This document shows positions 47,881 to 56,848 of a DNA stretch of 64,000 nt, one piece after another. How positions within the stretch are numbered: the first letter of the stretch is position 1; each line of letters opens with the position of its first letter. The notes under the pieces are model-generated. The model was not told where the DNA came from, did no database searches, and saw only the letters and a list, made by a program, of their open reading frames with translations. A program made the translations under genes and the position numbers. The DNA is from Nonlabens marinus S1-08 (GTDB lineage Bacteria; Bacteroidota; Bacteroidia; Flavobacteriales; Flavobacteriaceae), in contig NZ_AP014548.1 in the NCBI RefSeq assembly GCF_000831385.1, forward strand, positions 1,405,905 to 1,469,904, in the 5' to 3' direction.

Positions 47881-48761
47881 ATTACGCTCTTGTAGGAAAC
47901 AATGATGGGCCTTTGAGGCTTATTATAGCCCTTAAGAAGGAAGGAGTTAAACTTCCCGATTTTGTTGGTTTGCAAAAAAAACCTCATGAAACGCTATTAG
48001 TTAAATACCTTCAAGAGACTGTCAATATTGATTTTAACACTGGTTTTAAAGAGGATGGTCTTATTGAGCTCTTAAAGAATCACCAGATCGATGTACTCAT
48101 CAATTGCTTTTGCAATTTCAAGTTCAATATTTTACTGAAATTATATTCCTGCTTTAATATTCACCCTAGTTACCTCCCTATGTACCGAGGTAGGCATCCT
48201 ATGCATTGGGCTCTGATATTAGGTGAAAAGGAGCATGGTATTACCTTACATAAAATGACTTCAGATTTTGATGCAGGAGCGATTTACTGGCAAGAGCAAA
48301 TTGAATTAAATAAAAATATGTCTGTTGCAGAGCTTAGGGAAGGTCTGATGCTTAAGCTGGAAGAGGGGTTTCCAGTAATTATGTCCTGCTTTTTCAAAAA
48401 TGAGGAAGTAGTTACAAAGTCAAATGAATCTATAGAAGGTAGCTATTTACCTCGTCGTTTTCCTAAAGATAACTTGCTGTCTGAATGGGAAAATAGTGAT
48501 TGGATTTACCGCAAGGTAAAGGCTCTGCGATCTGAATCCAGCCCAGCATACATAAAGACAACAGAGTTAGAATATATACCTGTGCGAGACGTCTTAATTA
48601 TTAATGATCCAATTATAAAACTAAAAGAAAATCGCAAACCTACCATTATCAAAGTTTTAAACAATAAGATCTTAATTCAAATGCCAGATGAAGTAATTTT
48701 ACAAATGACAACAGAATTAGGTATTAGTGGAAAGTTAAATAAAACAAGTGTTGTCTTATGA
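47877..48761 (+). CDS. Sugar N-formyltransferase (methionyl-tRNA formyltransferase-like)
   Basis: 294 residues, similar to the catalytic domain of methionyl-tRNA formyltransferases and of sugar N-formyltransferases such as those in ArnA, VioF and FdtF-type pathways. The catalytic triad pattern is visible: Asn and His in FNIHPSYLP (near residues 97-105) and Asp in SDFDAGAIYW (near 136-145). It should use N10-formyl-tetrahydrofolate to formylate a free amino group on a nucleotide sugar. The gene immediately after it is the aminotransferase that would create such an amine. Confidence 0.82.
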   Translation: MNYALVGNNDGPLRLIIALKKEGVKLPDFVGLQKKPHETLLVKYLQETVNIDFNTGFKEDGLIELLKNHQIDVLINCFCNFKFNILLKLYSCFNIHPSYLPMYRGRHPMHWALILGEKEHGITLHKMTSDFDAGAIYWQEQIELNKNMSVAELREGLMLKLEEGFPVIMSCFFKNEEVVTKSNESIEGSYLPRRFPKDNLLSEWENSDWIYRKVKALRSESSPAYIKTTELEYIPVRDVLIINDPIIKLKENRKPTIIKVLNNKILIQMPDEVILQMTTELGISGKLNKTSVVL

Positions 48762-49873
48762 ATAGGAACATTCCATTAATGGACTTGAAGGTTCAATATG
48801 AATCGCTAAAAAAAGGTATAGATAAAGTTATTGAAGAAACTCTGATAAATGCTGCCTTCATTGGAGGATCGGCGGTTCAAAACTTTGAAAAGGAGTTTGC
48901 TGATTACTTAGGTTCAGGTATAGTCACTTCCTGCGGGAATGGTACTGATAGTTTAGAGATCATAATGACTGCACTGGAAATAGGTGCTGGAGACGAAGTG
49001 ATAGTACCGGCAATGACTTGGATATCCACTAGTGAGGCTATAGTAACATGTGGTGCCAAGCCGATTTTTGCGGATGTCCTTCTGAATAACTCATGTTTAG
49101 ATGTAGCAGATGTAGAACGAAAAATCACGTCTAACACAAAGGCGGTAATTGCCGTTCATCTTCATGGAAATATGGTGGATATGCCAGCTTTGATGAACCT
49201 GTGTAATAAGCACAATATTAAAGTGATTGAAGATTGTGCGCAGGCTCATGGATCTAGTCTAGAAGGGAAAAAAGTAGGTACTTGGGGTATTGCTGGAAGT
49301 TTTAGTTTTTTCCCTAGTAAGAACTTAGGCTGCTATGGAGATGGAGGTGCTATTTACACTGAAAATAAAAAATTATCGCAAAAGATACGATTAATTGCCC
49401 GACATGGGCAAAGTAGTAAGAATGAGCATCTAATCAACGGTCGTAACAGCCGCTTAGATAGTCTACAAGCACGAATACTATCGATTAAACTCCCTCATTT
49501 AGAAAAATGGATAGACCAAAAAAACAATCACGCAAAATATTATTGCCACAGCTTAAAAGACGTCAATGAATTAAAGCTACCACCACTTTCAGGTAATGAA
49601 ATAAGATTGAGTTGGCATTTATTCGTAATTCGTTTAAAAGAAAGAGACGCATTAAGGAACCATTTAAAAGCCCATCACATAGAGACTGGCATCCATTATC
49701 CTACTGCATTACCGTTCCAGCCTTGCTATAAGTATTTAAATCATACTTCTAAGGATTTTCCAATAGCAGCAAAGCTTCAGGATGAAGTTTTGTCAATTCC
49801 TATGTATGCTGAACTTGAAAAATTTCAGCTGGATAAAATAGTAAATTGTATCAAATTATTTTATACTCAATGA
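48758..49873 (+). CDS. DegT/DnrJ/EryC1/StrS-family PLP sugar aminotransferase
   Basis: 371 residues. The PLP lysine is in SFFPSKNLGCYGDGGAI near residue 185; the start IPLMDLKVQYESLKKGIDKVIEE and EDCAQAHGSS are family hallmarks. It converts a keto sugar nucleotide to an amino sugar, most likely the 3-keto product of the dehydrogenase at 45858. 4-bp overlaps on both sides show tight coupling with the formyltransferase and the next gene. Confidence 0.93.
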   Translation: MNRNIPLMDLKVQYESLKKGIDKVIEETLINAAFIGGSAVQNFEKEFADYLGSGIVTSCGNGTDSLEIIMTALEIGAGDEVIVPAMTWISTSEAIVTCGAKPIFADVLLNNSCLDVADVERKITSNTKAVIAVHLHGNMVDMPALMNLCNKHNIKVIEDCAQAHGSSLEGKKVGTWGIAGSFSFFPSKNLGCYGDGGAIYTENKKLSQKIRLIARHGQSSKNEHLINGRNSRLDSLQARILSIKLPHLEKWIDQKNNHAKYYCHSLKDVNELKLPPLSGNEIRLSWHLFVIRLKERDALRNHLKAHHIETGIHYPTALPFQPCYKYLNHTSKDFPIAAKLQDEVLSIPMYAELEKFQLDKIVNCIKLFYTQ

Positions 49874-51027
49874 AAAAGCTATTGAAGTTTGATATTATTC
49901 ATCCTACAGAATATTTGATAGAGAAACAAAGTGAGTGGATCGATTTAGATTCATTGTCCCTAGATGAATATCGTAATAGACTCATAGCCCTCCGATCTAA
50001 CTACTCAGATTATTATACCTACCATTTAAATGAAACAAAGGAATGGGAAGCGGAAGAATTTTTTTTACTGGATCCTGTTTTTCTTAATAAAACGGCCAAA
50101 GAGCTTTTGGGAATTAAGAGATATATTCTAAAAGCGAAAGGTATAGTGCTGGGTAAACTATTCAGAATAAATGACTATTATCAACAAAAAGTAATTCAAA
50201 AATATATCAATCATTTTGAACCAGATGTAATATTTGTACGTTCTCAACCCTTGCCTTCTGCATTTTGGTCTCAATTCAGGAATAGCTCATTATTAGTAGC
50301 AAGACTTTCAGCACGTTTACCTCGTCATTGGCATCCGAATGACTGGGATCTTATATATACAGATCAGCCAGATTTCAAAACATTCTTTGATCTTCATGGA
50401 ACGAGGACAATTATGAATGATCAAGGTTTCGATACACGTATTATCAGGGAGCTTCTGAATCGAGATAAACAGTACGAATGTACATTTTTAGGTGGTTTAG
50501 GCACCCAAAACTTTTTAAAAAGGACTGAATTCATTAATGCAGTTTCTCAAAAAATTGACTTCAAATGGTGGGGTTATTGGTGGAAATACGGCAGCGATGG
50601 TCGTAATTTAATAGATTTTCCCAACTTAGCTCAAACTTATCAGGGAGCTTCTAGCGGTTTAGAAATGTATCAAATATTCAAAGACAGTAAAATTTGCCTA
50701 AATGATTATGTAGATACTGCAAATGGTATAGGCTTTAATCAGCGTATGTTTGAAGTCATGGGTGTAGGTGGGTTTTTGTTGACAAGATGGGCTCCTAATT
50801 TTGAGAAGGATTTTCCTAAGGGAATATTTGCAACTTACACGGATCGGACGGACTGCTTAGAAAAGATTAAGTATTACCTAAAAGAAAACGAAGAACGGGA
50901 ATTGATAGCTTCCGCTGGCCAGCGATTTATAGCCGAAAATTATGATTATTCGCGTATTGCGAAAGATTTTAGTCAAGAGATCACCGAAGAACTTTTCAAG
51001 AAGAAGATCGATCTACAAAACTGCTAA
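49870..51027 (+). CDS. CgeB-like glycosyltransferase
   Basis: 385 residues from ATG 49870, which overlaps the aminotransferase stop (ATGA); a TTG reading from 49846 is rejected. The C-terminal part (GIGFNQRMFEVMGVGGFLLTRWAPNFEKDF, about residues 296-325) matches the C-terminal domain of CgeB-type GT-B glycosyltransferases. The N-terminal half is diverged. It would add a sugar to the exported glycan. Its last 32 bp overlap the end of a convergent glycosyltransferase gene. Confidence 0.75.
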   Translation: MKKLLKFDIIHPTEYLIEKQSEWIDLDSLSLDEYRNRLIALRSNYSDYYTYHLNETKEWEAEEFFLLDPVFLNKTAKELLGIKRYILKAKGIVLGKLFRINDYYQQKVIQKYINHFEPDVIFVRSQPLPSAFWSQFRNSSLLVARLSARLPRHWHPNDWDLIYTDQPDFKTFFDLHGTRTIMNDQGFDTRIIRELLNRDKQYECTFLGGLGTQNFLKRTEFINAVSQKIDFKWWGYWWKYGSDGRNLIDFPNLAQTYQGASSGLEMYQIFKDSKICLNDYVDTANGIGFNQRMFEVMGVGGFLLTRWAPNFEKDFPKGIFATYTDRTDCLEKIKYYLKENEERELIASAGQRFIAENYDYSRIAKDFSQEITEELFKKKIDLQNC

Positions 51028-51949
51028 AAATTATATGCTTTAAAGCTCCAATTTTAGCTTTCCCAGATGCATAAGGTGTTAGGAAATACATTAAGGTGTA
51101 TTTTACAGAGGTTGAGATGTAAGTAAAGAATTTCATGGTTCCAAATGAATCAAATGCCAAGTTAAAATAACCTTTTCCAACAGTAAAGTATCTATACTTT
51201 AAATAATCTGGGAATTCCATTTCAAACAATTTATACTGATCGTAAAATAATTTTCGCTTTTCTAGGGTTTGAGTTTGAGGAGCAGAAAAACTCTCTTGAT
51301 AAAAATTTCGAAGAGAAAAAATTTCAGGGAAATAGCGTATCCTACCATACCTGCTCGCTAATAACTGAATAGCATAATCAGCATGGTAAACTTTCCAGAA
51401 CCAATCCGGGAACTCTCCTATTAGATGGTTTCTAAACAAGATTGAACTTGTTTGAATGAATCCTTTCTGAATAATATCTTTTTGTGTGAAGTCTAAATTC
51501 CCATTGCTCAGATGAGTCTGGGTTTCTGAAAACTTAACCTCCTTACCATCCTGATATTTGAAGATCGTATCACTAAAAACTAGTGCATACTCCTTATTCT
51601 TTTCAAGAAAATCAACTTGTTTCTGTAGTTTGTCGGTACTTATCCAAGAATCATCACCATCCAACATAGCAACGTACTTACCACGACAAGCATAAAGATT
51701 AGTAATGTTATTTACTCTTCCTGGAACACAATCGTAATCCCGTGGGTGCAGAATCAATTGAATTTTATCAGGGTGCTTTTCTTGGTACTCTCTCAAAATA
51801 TCTTGCGTGCCATCTTTTGAGAAGTCATCACCTACGATTATTTCGTACCGGAAATCTACCGCTTGCGCAAGAACACTGTCCAAAGCCTGTCGAATAAATT
51901 TATTGTGGTTGTAGGTGATTATGGAAACACTGACTAAGGGTAGTTCCAT
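50996..51949 (-). CDS. GT2-family glycosyltransferase
   Basis: 317 residues from ATG 51949 (MELPLVSVSIITYNHN), the usual form of a GT2 N-terminus; ATG 51994 would add 15 residues and overlap the upstream gene by 29 bp. The GT-A fold motifs are TYNHNKFIRQALDSVLAQ, a nucleotide-binding GDDFSKDGT and DGDDSW (metal-binding Asp). A hydrophobic C-terminal patch suggests membrane association. It is the last gene of the minus-strand block and overlaps the convergent CgeB-like gene. Confidence 0.88.
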   Translation of the reverse strand: MELPLVSVSIITYNHNKFIRQALDSVLAQAVDFRYEIIVGDDFSKDGTQDILREYQEKHPDKIQLILHPRDYDCVPGRVNNITNLYACRGKYVAMLDGDDSWISTDKLQKQVDFLEKNKEYALVFSDTIFKYQDGKEVKFSETQTHLSNGNLDFTQKDIIQKGFIQTSSILFRNHLIGEFPDWFWKVYHADYAIQLLASRYGRIRYFPEIFSLRNFYQESFSAPQTQTLEKRKLFYDQYKLFEMEFPDYLKYRYFTVGKGYFNLAFDSFGTMKFFTYISTSVKYTLMYFLTPYASGKAKIGALKHIIFSSFVDRSSS

Positions 51950-51965
51950 AATTGGATTAGGTAAA

Positions 51966-52640
51966 TTATTCACAATAGCCAAATTTTCTTGCATTAGACA
52001 TTACCGGATTTTTTGATTCCGTTGAGGTATCCGTAGCGTCCTTCGAAGCCATTGCCTCATTGAATTTGGATGCTGGAATAACTCTAAAATCAAAAGACAC
52101 CCGGGTTTTGTTAGTCATATTAGCTTTTGCACCATGGCTCAGGACAGCACCATGGAATTTCAAATATTCCCCAAGATCAAGATCAACACAGGCATAATCA
52201 GATTTTCCCTGGGTTTTTTCTATCCAGATAGAATTGGTACCGAAAGCATTTGTTTGTGGCACCCAGTAATTAATTTCGCTTTCATCGTGACCATAATCAC
52301 TATCCTTGTGAAACCGAGCTACTCCTTCAATATCTCTAAACAAGATGCGATGAGAGGGTTTTCGTTGATAATAGATTGGTTCTTGAAATTGTGGTCGTAT
52401 AACTTCGCTTATAAAACGTGTATACAGTTGATAAAACGCCTCGCCTTCTATCCCCTCTAGCGCTTCATATAGTTTAATAAAAATGGGTGCGCTTTCCATA
52501 TTTTTATAGAAAGAATCCGTTTTGTTGAAATCTTCCTCATTAGATTTCAGCGTATCCAACTCACCCTTATCTATGAATTTAGCAATTAATTGGTGGAAAG
52601 GGAATTCCTTAGTGTCAAAGGACATAGTTTGCTTTTGCAT
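51966..52640 (-). CDS. StrG-like protein, putative Fe(II)/2-oxoglutarate dioxygenase fold
   Basis: 224 residues. The core has a possible iron-binding set: His and Asp in FHKDSDYGH (near residues 112-120) and a distal His in AVLSHGAKANMTNKTRVSFDFRV with an Arg that could hold 2-oxoglutarate. The overall look is of the StrG-like proteins found in streptomycin and O-antigen clusters, whose reaction is not well known. It lies directly after the beta-propeller gene and before the GT2 gene. ATG 52625 is an alternative start. Confidence 0.55.
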   Translation of the reverse strand: MQKQTMSFDTKEFPFHQLIAKFIDKGELDTLKSNEEDFNKTDSFYKNMESAPIFIKLYEALEGIEGEAFYQLYTRFISEVIRPQFQEPIYYQRKPSHRILFRDIEGVARFHKDSDYGHDESEINYWVPQTNAFGTNSIWIEKTQGKSDYACVDLDLGEYLKFHGAVLSHGAKANMTNKTRVSFDFRVIPASKFNEAMASKDATDTSTESKNPVMSNARKFGYCE

Positions 52641-52650
52641 GCTTATGTAT

Positions 52651-53586
52651 TTAATTCTTCCAAATGGCGTAGCCTATTCCTGATGCACCAAAACCATTCC
52701 CGTTATAAAAGAGATAACGTTTGCCATTACAATCACAAATATTTGGATAGGTCTGCATCGTACTGTCCCAGCCAGCAGGGCTATAGGAAATACCCGCGGC
52801 TTTATCGTTGCGTTTCCAGTCGATAGCATTAAAAGATTCTGCATAGCCTATGCGGTAAGCATCCTTGCCATCTCTAAAATCTTGGCTACCTCTATATGCA
52901 AACCACATCTTATAAATGCCATTTTCTTTTAAAACAGTTGCACGGGCATTTGCTTCTTCCCTTTGTAATGGGTTTATACAAGTCTTATTTTCACGTATCC
53001 AGTCTATTCCATTACGAGAATGCGCGTATTTTATAACATAAAGGGGTTCCACGTTTTCTTTGACTGTCAAAAATCCGGTACTGCTCGCATACCACATGTG
53101 CCATACGTCGTCACTTTCGCGCATCACCCACGGTGATGCAGTAAAGAACGGCTCATCTCGATTACGATCTAATAGAGCTCCTTTAAACATTTTTTTAAAA
53201 GTTACACCCCCATCTTTGCTTACGGCAAGGCCTATCGCGTTGCGATATGCCACTGAAACACTAGGGTTCCATCCTACATAGTAAAGGTAAATCAGTTCTC
53301 CACAACGCACGACACAGCAAGGCATGTTGCCCCCATCGTCAAAGGTGCCTAGTTCTCCTAAGGACATTATAGGATTTTTATGAACATATAAAATTTTACT
53401 AGGGTCATCTGCACTCACATCAAAAAATGTAGGAATACTTTGGCCTTTATCATTTCTGGGAGCATAGTAGATACGTATGCGATTTTCGTCGAGCACGAAT
53501 GCTGTAGGAACACAAGCATGACTTTTTACCCATGGAATATCGTGACCATCAACCTTGAATATATTTCCTTGTTTAATCCATTCCAT
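52651..53586 (-). CDS. Five-bladed beta-propeller, glycosidase-like protein
   Basis: 311 residues without signal peptide. Repeated blades with patterns such as IYLYYVGWN, DVWHMWYASS, GIYKMWFAYRG and KRYLFYNGNG indicate a five-bladed propeller of the GH43/GH32/GH130-like kind. These cytoplasmic members in polysaccharide loci have no established reaction. It starts immediately after the PglD-like gene (1-bp overlap). Confidence 0.7.
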   Translation of the reverse strand: MEWIKQGNIFKVDGHDIPWVKSHACVPTAFVLDENRIRIYYAPRNDKGQSIPTFFDVSADDPSKILYVHKNPIMSLGELGTFDDGGNMPCCVVRCGELIYLYYVGWNPSVSVAYRNAIGLAVSKDGGVTFKKMFKGALLDRNRDEPFFTASPWVMRESDDVWHMWYASSTGFLTVKENVEPLYVIKYAHSRNGIDWIRENKTCINPLQREEANARATVLKENGIYKMWFAYRGSQDFRDGKDAYRIGYAESFNAIDWKRNDKAAGISYSPAGWDSTMQTYPNICDCNGKRYLFYNGNGFGASGIGYAIWKN

Positions 53587-54272
53587 TAACCTTTACTTTT
53601 ATGTGATAGACTATCTAGATCCATACTTTCTTTGTGATATTTGAAAGGCTTTGGACCCAAGTATATCGCAAAAGCCTCCGTATCCTTAATTATATTTGCT
53701 CCCATTCCCACTAAAGTAGCTTCAGCAATAACGGTCTCATCTCGTATAGTAGAATTCACTCCAAAAAAACAATGATCAGCTATAACACAAGCTCCACTTA
53801 TAACGACATGACTTGTGATAAACACGTGATTTCCTATAACAGTATGATGTCCTATGTGATTACCGCTCCAAAGAATACAATTATCCCCAATTGTAGTAAA
53901 AGGTTGAATAGTGTTGTCCTCAAAAACGAAACAATTTTCTCCTATTTTTAAATCTGGCCAGGTAGTCGCCTTAGAGCTTACATAGCTGACACAGGTATAT
54001 CCTTTTTCTTTAGCTTCTTCAAATTTTCTCCTCCGTAAATGATTCATTTCCTTAAAGCTAATAGGTAAGAACATGAAAAAGTCTGAAGGGGGATATTTTT
54101 CAGCAATATCTTCAAAAGCTATTAATGGAAGTTCCTCAAACGTATCATTTTTCAAGTATTTTCTATCAACTGTGAAGGCTACTACTTCATGCGGACTATC
54201 GTGCTTAAAATAGAAATGGGCTAGGCTTGCTAGCTGGCTTTCGCCAAAAATTATAATTTTCTTAGCTTTCAT
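53586..54272 (-). CDS. PglD-family sugar O/N-acyltransferase
   Basis: 228 residues. An N-terminal Rossmann-like part (KIIIFGESQLASLAHFYF) is followed from about residue 95 by left-handed beta-helix repeats (ENCFVFEDNTIQPFTTIGDNCILW, HHTVIGNHVFI, DHCFFGVNSTI). This is the PglD/NeuD layout, which acetylates amino-sugar nucleotides with acetyl-CoA. It overlaps WbqC by 11 bp. With the aminotransferase of this block it may make an acetamido sugar. Confidence 0.88.
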   Translation of the reverse strand: MKAKKIIIFGESQLASLAHFYFKHDSPHEVVAFTVDRKYLKNDTFEELPLIAFEDIAEKYPPSDFFMFLPISFKEMNHLRRRKFEEAKEKGYTCVSYVSSKATTWPDLKIGENCFVFEDNTIQPFTTIGDNCILWSGNHIGHHTVIGNHVFITSHVVISGACVIADHCFFGVNSTIRDETVIAEATLVGMGANIIKDTEAFAIYLGPKPFKYHKESMDLDSLSHKSKG

Positions 54273-54990
54273 TCTTTAATTTTTCAATGATCAAATAGGA
54301 GTCTAAGTGCATTAGGATTTTTTCAGGAGTCATCCACATCAATGCATCTATAACGGACAAATGTTTTTCAAAAGAACTTGTGCCCTGATCGTATTCTTGA
54401 AGTTTAGGCTTTATAAACAATAACTCTACTCCCTTCTCTCTGAATTTTTCATCATCATACAAGTCCATTCCATTAAATGGATTAATGTAGGTGGATGCAT
54501 TCAGTAAGGAACATATGTCCAATATTTTATCTTCACCATTTCCTGAACGGTTATAGTTCAAACTAGATGAATCTATAAAATTTCGTTCTAGATTCAAATA
54601 GTTACAAATGGATAAGATCGAATTTTTAGCCAATGAAGCTATATCTGTGAATTCCCTATTTAAAAGATTTTCTACCATAACATAGACGGGCTCAAATTGA
54701 GAAGCTTTCTTATAATTAAGCTCAAGAGATTTCAGAAACTTCGCTTTCCAAATACCGTACATATCTTTATGCACAAATGTCTCTGTGATCAAATCCTCTC
54801 GAGATCCTTTTTCTAAAGGAATGGTAAAACTATGTGCCCTTTCATTGATCAAAATGCTATTACGGTTTATAAAACCACGTCGAATGAACTGTACGTCATC
54901 AAAAAAAATAAACGTATCGACGGACTTAATAAGCTGGAAATATCCTAAATAAGGATAAGTGTAGGGCTGCATTATCGCTATGCGTGACAC
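54262..54990 (-). CDS. WbqC-family protein
   Basis: 242 residues. It begins IAIMQPYTYPYLGYFQLI, the signature of the WbqC family, with FFDDVQFIRRGFINRN following. WbqC-like proteins occur in O-antigen and secondary-metabolite loci and are thought to attach a small acyl or amino-acid group to amino sugars; biochemical proof is limited. It overlaps the genes on both sides. Confidence 0.88.
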   Translation of the reverse strand: MSRIAIMQPYTYPYLGYFQLIKSVDTFIFFDDVQFIRRGFINRNSILINERAHSFTIPLEKGSREDLITETFVHKDMYGIWKAKFLKSLELNYKKASQFEPVYVMVENLLNREFTDIASLAKNSILSICNYLNLERNFIDSSSLNYNRSGNGEDKILDICSLLNASTYINPFNGMDLYDDEKFREKGVELLFIKPKLQEYDQGTSSFEKHLSVIDALMWMTPEKILMHLDSYLIIEKLKNES

Positions 54991-56129
54991 AATACGTATT
55001 TTTTTACCACAGATATCACGGTATCTACACTTTCTAACTCTAGATCATGATATAATGGCAGGCAAAGCATTCTTTTAGAAACAGACTCAGCTCTAGGGCA
55101 AGAATTTGGATTCAAATAAGGTAATGTGTTTAAAGCTGGATAAAAATACCGTCTGGGATATATGTTTTGTTGATTCAATTCCTCTACTACCTTTAAGAGT
55201 TCATCTTCTGAAGAGAACAATACTGGGGCATAGGCATAATTGTATTTGAAATCTCGATAGCTAGAAGGGTCTAGCATGAACAAATCAGTATGTGAAAAAG
55301 CTTTTAAATAACGGTCAAAAATATTCTTTCTGCCGAGAACTACATTGTGAAAACCCTCTAAATTCAGTAAGCCAACTCCCGCGTGTAATTCTGAGTTTTT
55401 ACCATTGGTACCTACTTGTGAGTAGTCATCAAACTTATGTCCATGGGTGGTGGATAATTTAATCTTCTCTGCGAGATCTTTATGATGAGAAACAACACCG
55501 CCACCTTCTATAGTATGAAAGACTTTAGTAGCGTGAAAACTCAAAGTTGCCAGATCACCATAACCAGCCAGTGCTTTACCACGGTATTCACAGCCAAAAG
55601 TGTGGGAAGCGTCATAAATTAATTTCAACCCCTTCAGATCAGCATATGACGCGAGAGCATCTACATCACATGGGTACCCATAAACATGAACTGCTAATAT
55701 TCCCGTGGTGTCGGGAGCTATCATATTATCTAACTTTTTAGGATCAATTGAAAACCCACTCTCTTCAATATCCACAAAAATGGGAGTGCACTTTTGCCAC
55801 AGTATACTATTTGCAGTAGCTACATAAGTGAATGGTGTTGTTAGTATACTTCCCGTAAGGTTTAAACTATCTATGGCAATTTGTAAGGCAATGGTCCCGT
55901 TAGACATCCAGGCTAGGTGAGATTCGCCCAGATATTGAGCTAATCGTTGCTCTAATTCTATTGCTAGCGGGCCATTATTGGTTACGTAATTACGATTCCA
56001 AACTTTACGAAGCAATTCTGTATACTTCTGTAAATCGGGTAAATAAGTTTTGGTAACGTGAACTTTTGGAATCAATAGATGTAATATTGTACTGGCCACA
56101 GAATTAATGAAGCCAGAATTTACACACAA
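54978..56129 (-). CDS. DegT/DnrJ/EryC1/StrS-family PLP sugar aminotransferase (second copy)
   Basis: 383 residues. The PLP lysine is in LSFHATKVFHTIEGGG near residue 194; YDASHTFG and TTPFTYVATANS fit the family. This copy resembles the RffA/FdtB-type branch more than the WbpE-like one at 48758, so it probably acts on another keto sugar (inference). The true start may be TTG at 56075 (LIPKVHVTKTYLPDL), since the first 18 residues of the ATG reading look non-conserved. It heads the minus-strand block; I found no clear promoter in the 719-bp gap upstream. Confidence 0.92.
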   Translation of the reverse strand: MCVNSGFINSVASTILHLLIPKVHVTKTYLPDLQKYTELLRKVWNRNYVTNNGPLAIELEQRLAQYLGESHLAWMSNGTIALQIAIDSLNLTGSILTTPFTYVATANSILWQKCTPIFVDIEESGFSIDPKKLDNMIAPDTTGILAVHVYGYPCDVDALASYADLKGLKLIYDASHTFGCEYRGKALAGYGDLATLSFHATKVFHTIEGGGVVSHHKDLAEKIKLSTTHGHKFDDYSQVGTNGKNSELHAGVGLLNLEGFHNVVLGRKNIFDRYLKAFSHTDLFMLDPSSYRDFKYNYAYAPVLFSSEDELLKVVEELNQQNIYPRRYFYPALNTLPYLNPNSCPRAESVSKRMLCLPLYHDLELESVDTVISVVKKYVLCHA

Positions 56130-56587
56130 ATATCAATAATTACTGGACGTTTTATAGCTTTCTGCAAAAAAATTAACGATAATTAAGTAGTTTCATAATT
56201 AACTTCAATTCATTGTTTGCACTCAACTGCTCTCTGCCTAATCAGTAAAAGTCAATATATTTATGGTATGGGAACAGATGTTATTTCCTTTCAAAAATTC
56301 TTTTGGGAAGTATCTTTGATAAACTAATAAATTTTCAAACTTCATCATACGACATGGTAATCGTCAACCATCATCTATAACTAAATTTATATTATCCGTT
56401 TTCTTTACCTTTTCAATTGTATACCTATAACTAGGTTCATTTGAACGACAGTTGCACAACTATCTTTAGTTTTAAGGCCTAATAAATTGAATTTTAAAAT
56501 GACTTAAATCTTTGCCAAGAGTGATTTGGGAAGTTACGTAATACGGATAGTTAGGTTCTATTGATTACATCTTTTATATAGATGCAA

Positions 56588-56714
56588 GAAAACCTGTACT
56601 AATTGGTGATGTCTAAAGGGTTGGTTTATCTATTTCCTAACTTAATACCCTCAGATTAGCTTAAAGCTTTTAAGGTGCTGGAGACTTTGTCGAGATATCG
56701 CTTTCGCGAAAGCG
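56588..56714 (+). repeat. Right copy of the direct repeat bracketing the polysaccharide locus
   Basis: About 127 bp, same orientation as 41537-41664, ending in palindrome copy 11. Core 56671-56714 is identical to the left copy but for one base. The 719-bp region 56130-56848 holds this repeat and AT-rich DNA with an isolated TATCTTTG at 56311 and no gene that I can support. Confidence 0.8.
56699..56714. repeat. 16-bp palindrome, copy 11
   Basis: Perfect copy at the right end of the right direct repeat. Confidence 0.95.
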
Positions 56715-56848
56715 AAATAGGTCAAGTATTATTTTAGGTTACAGTAGGGGAGTAAGCAATTGGTTTGGGTTAACGACCGACATGTCCGTCATCATAAAAT
56801 TTTCAAAGTATGGCTTTTAGCTTTCCAAGTTCTAGAATTGGTACTGAA

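Noticed and set aside
52134..52460. 108-codon plus-strand open frame
   Set aside because: Antisense to the StrG-like gene; no recognisable features.
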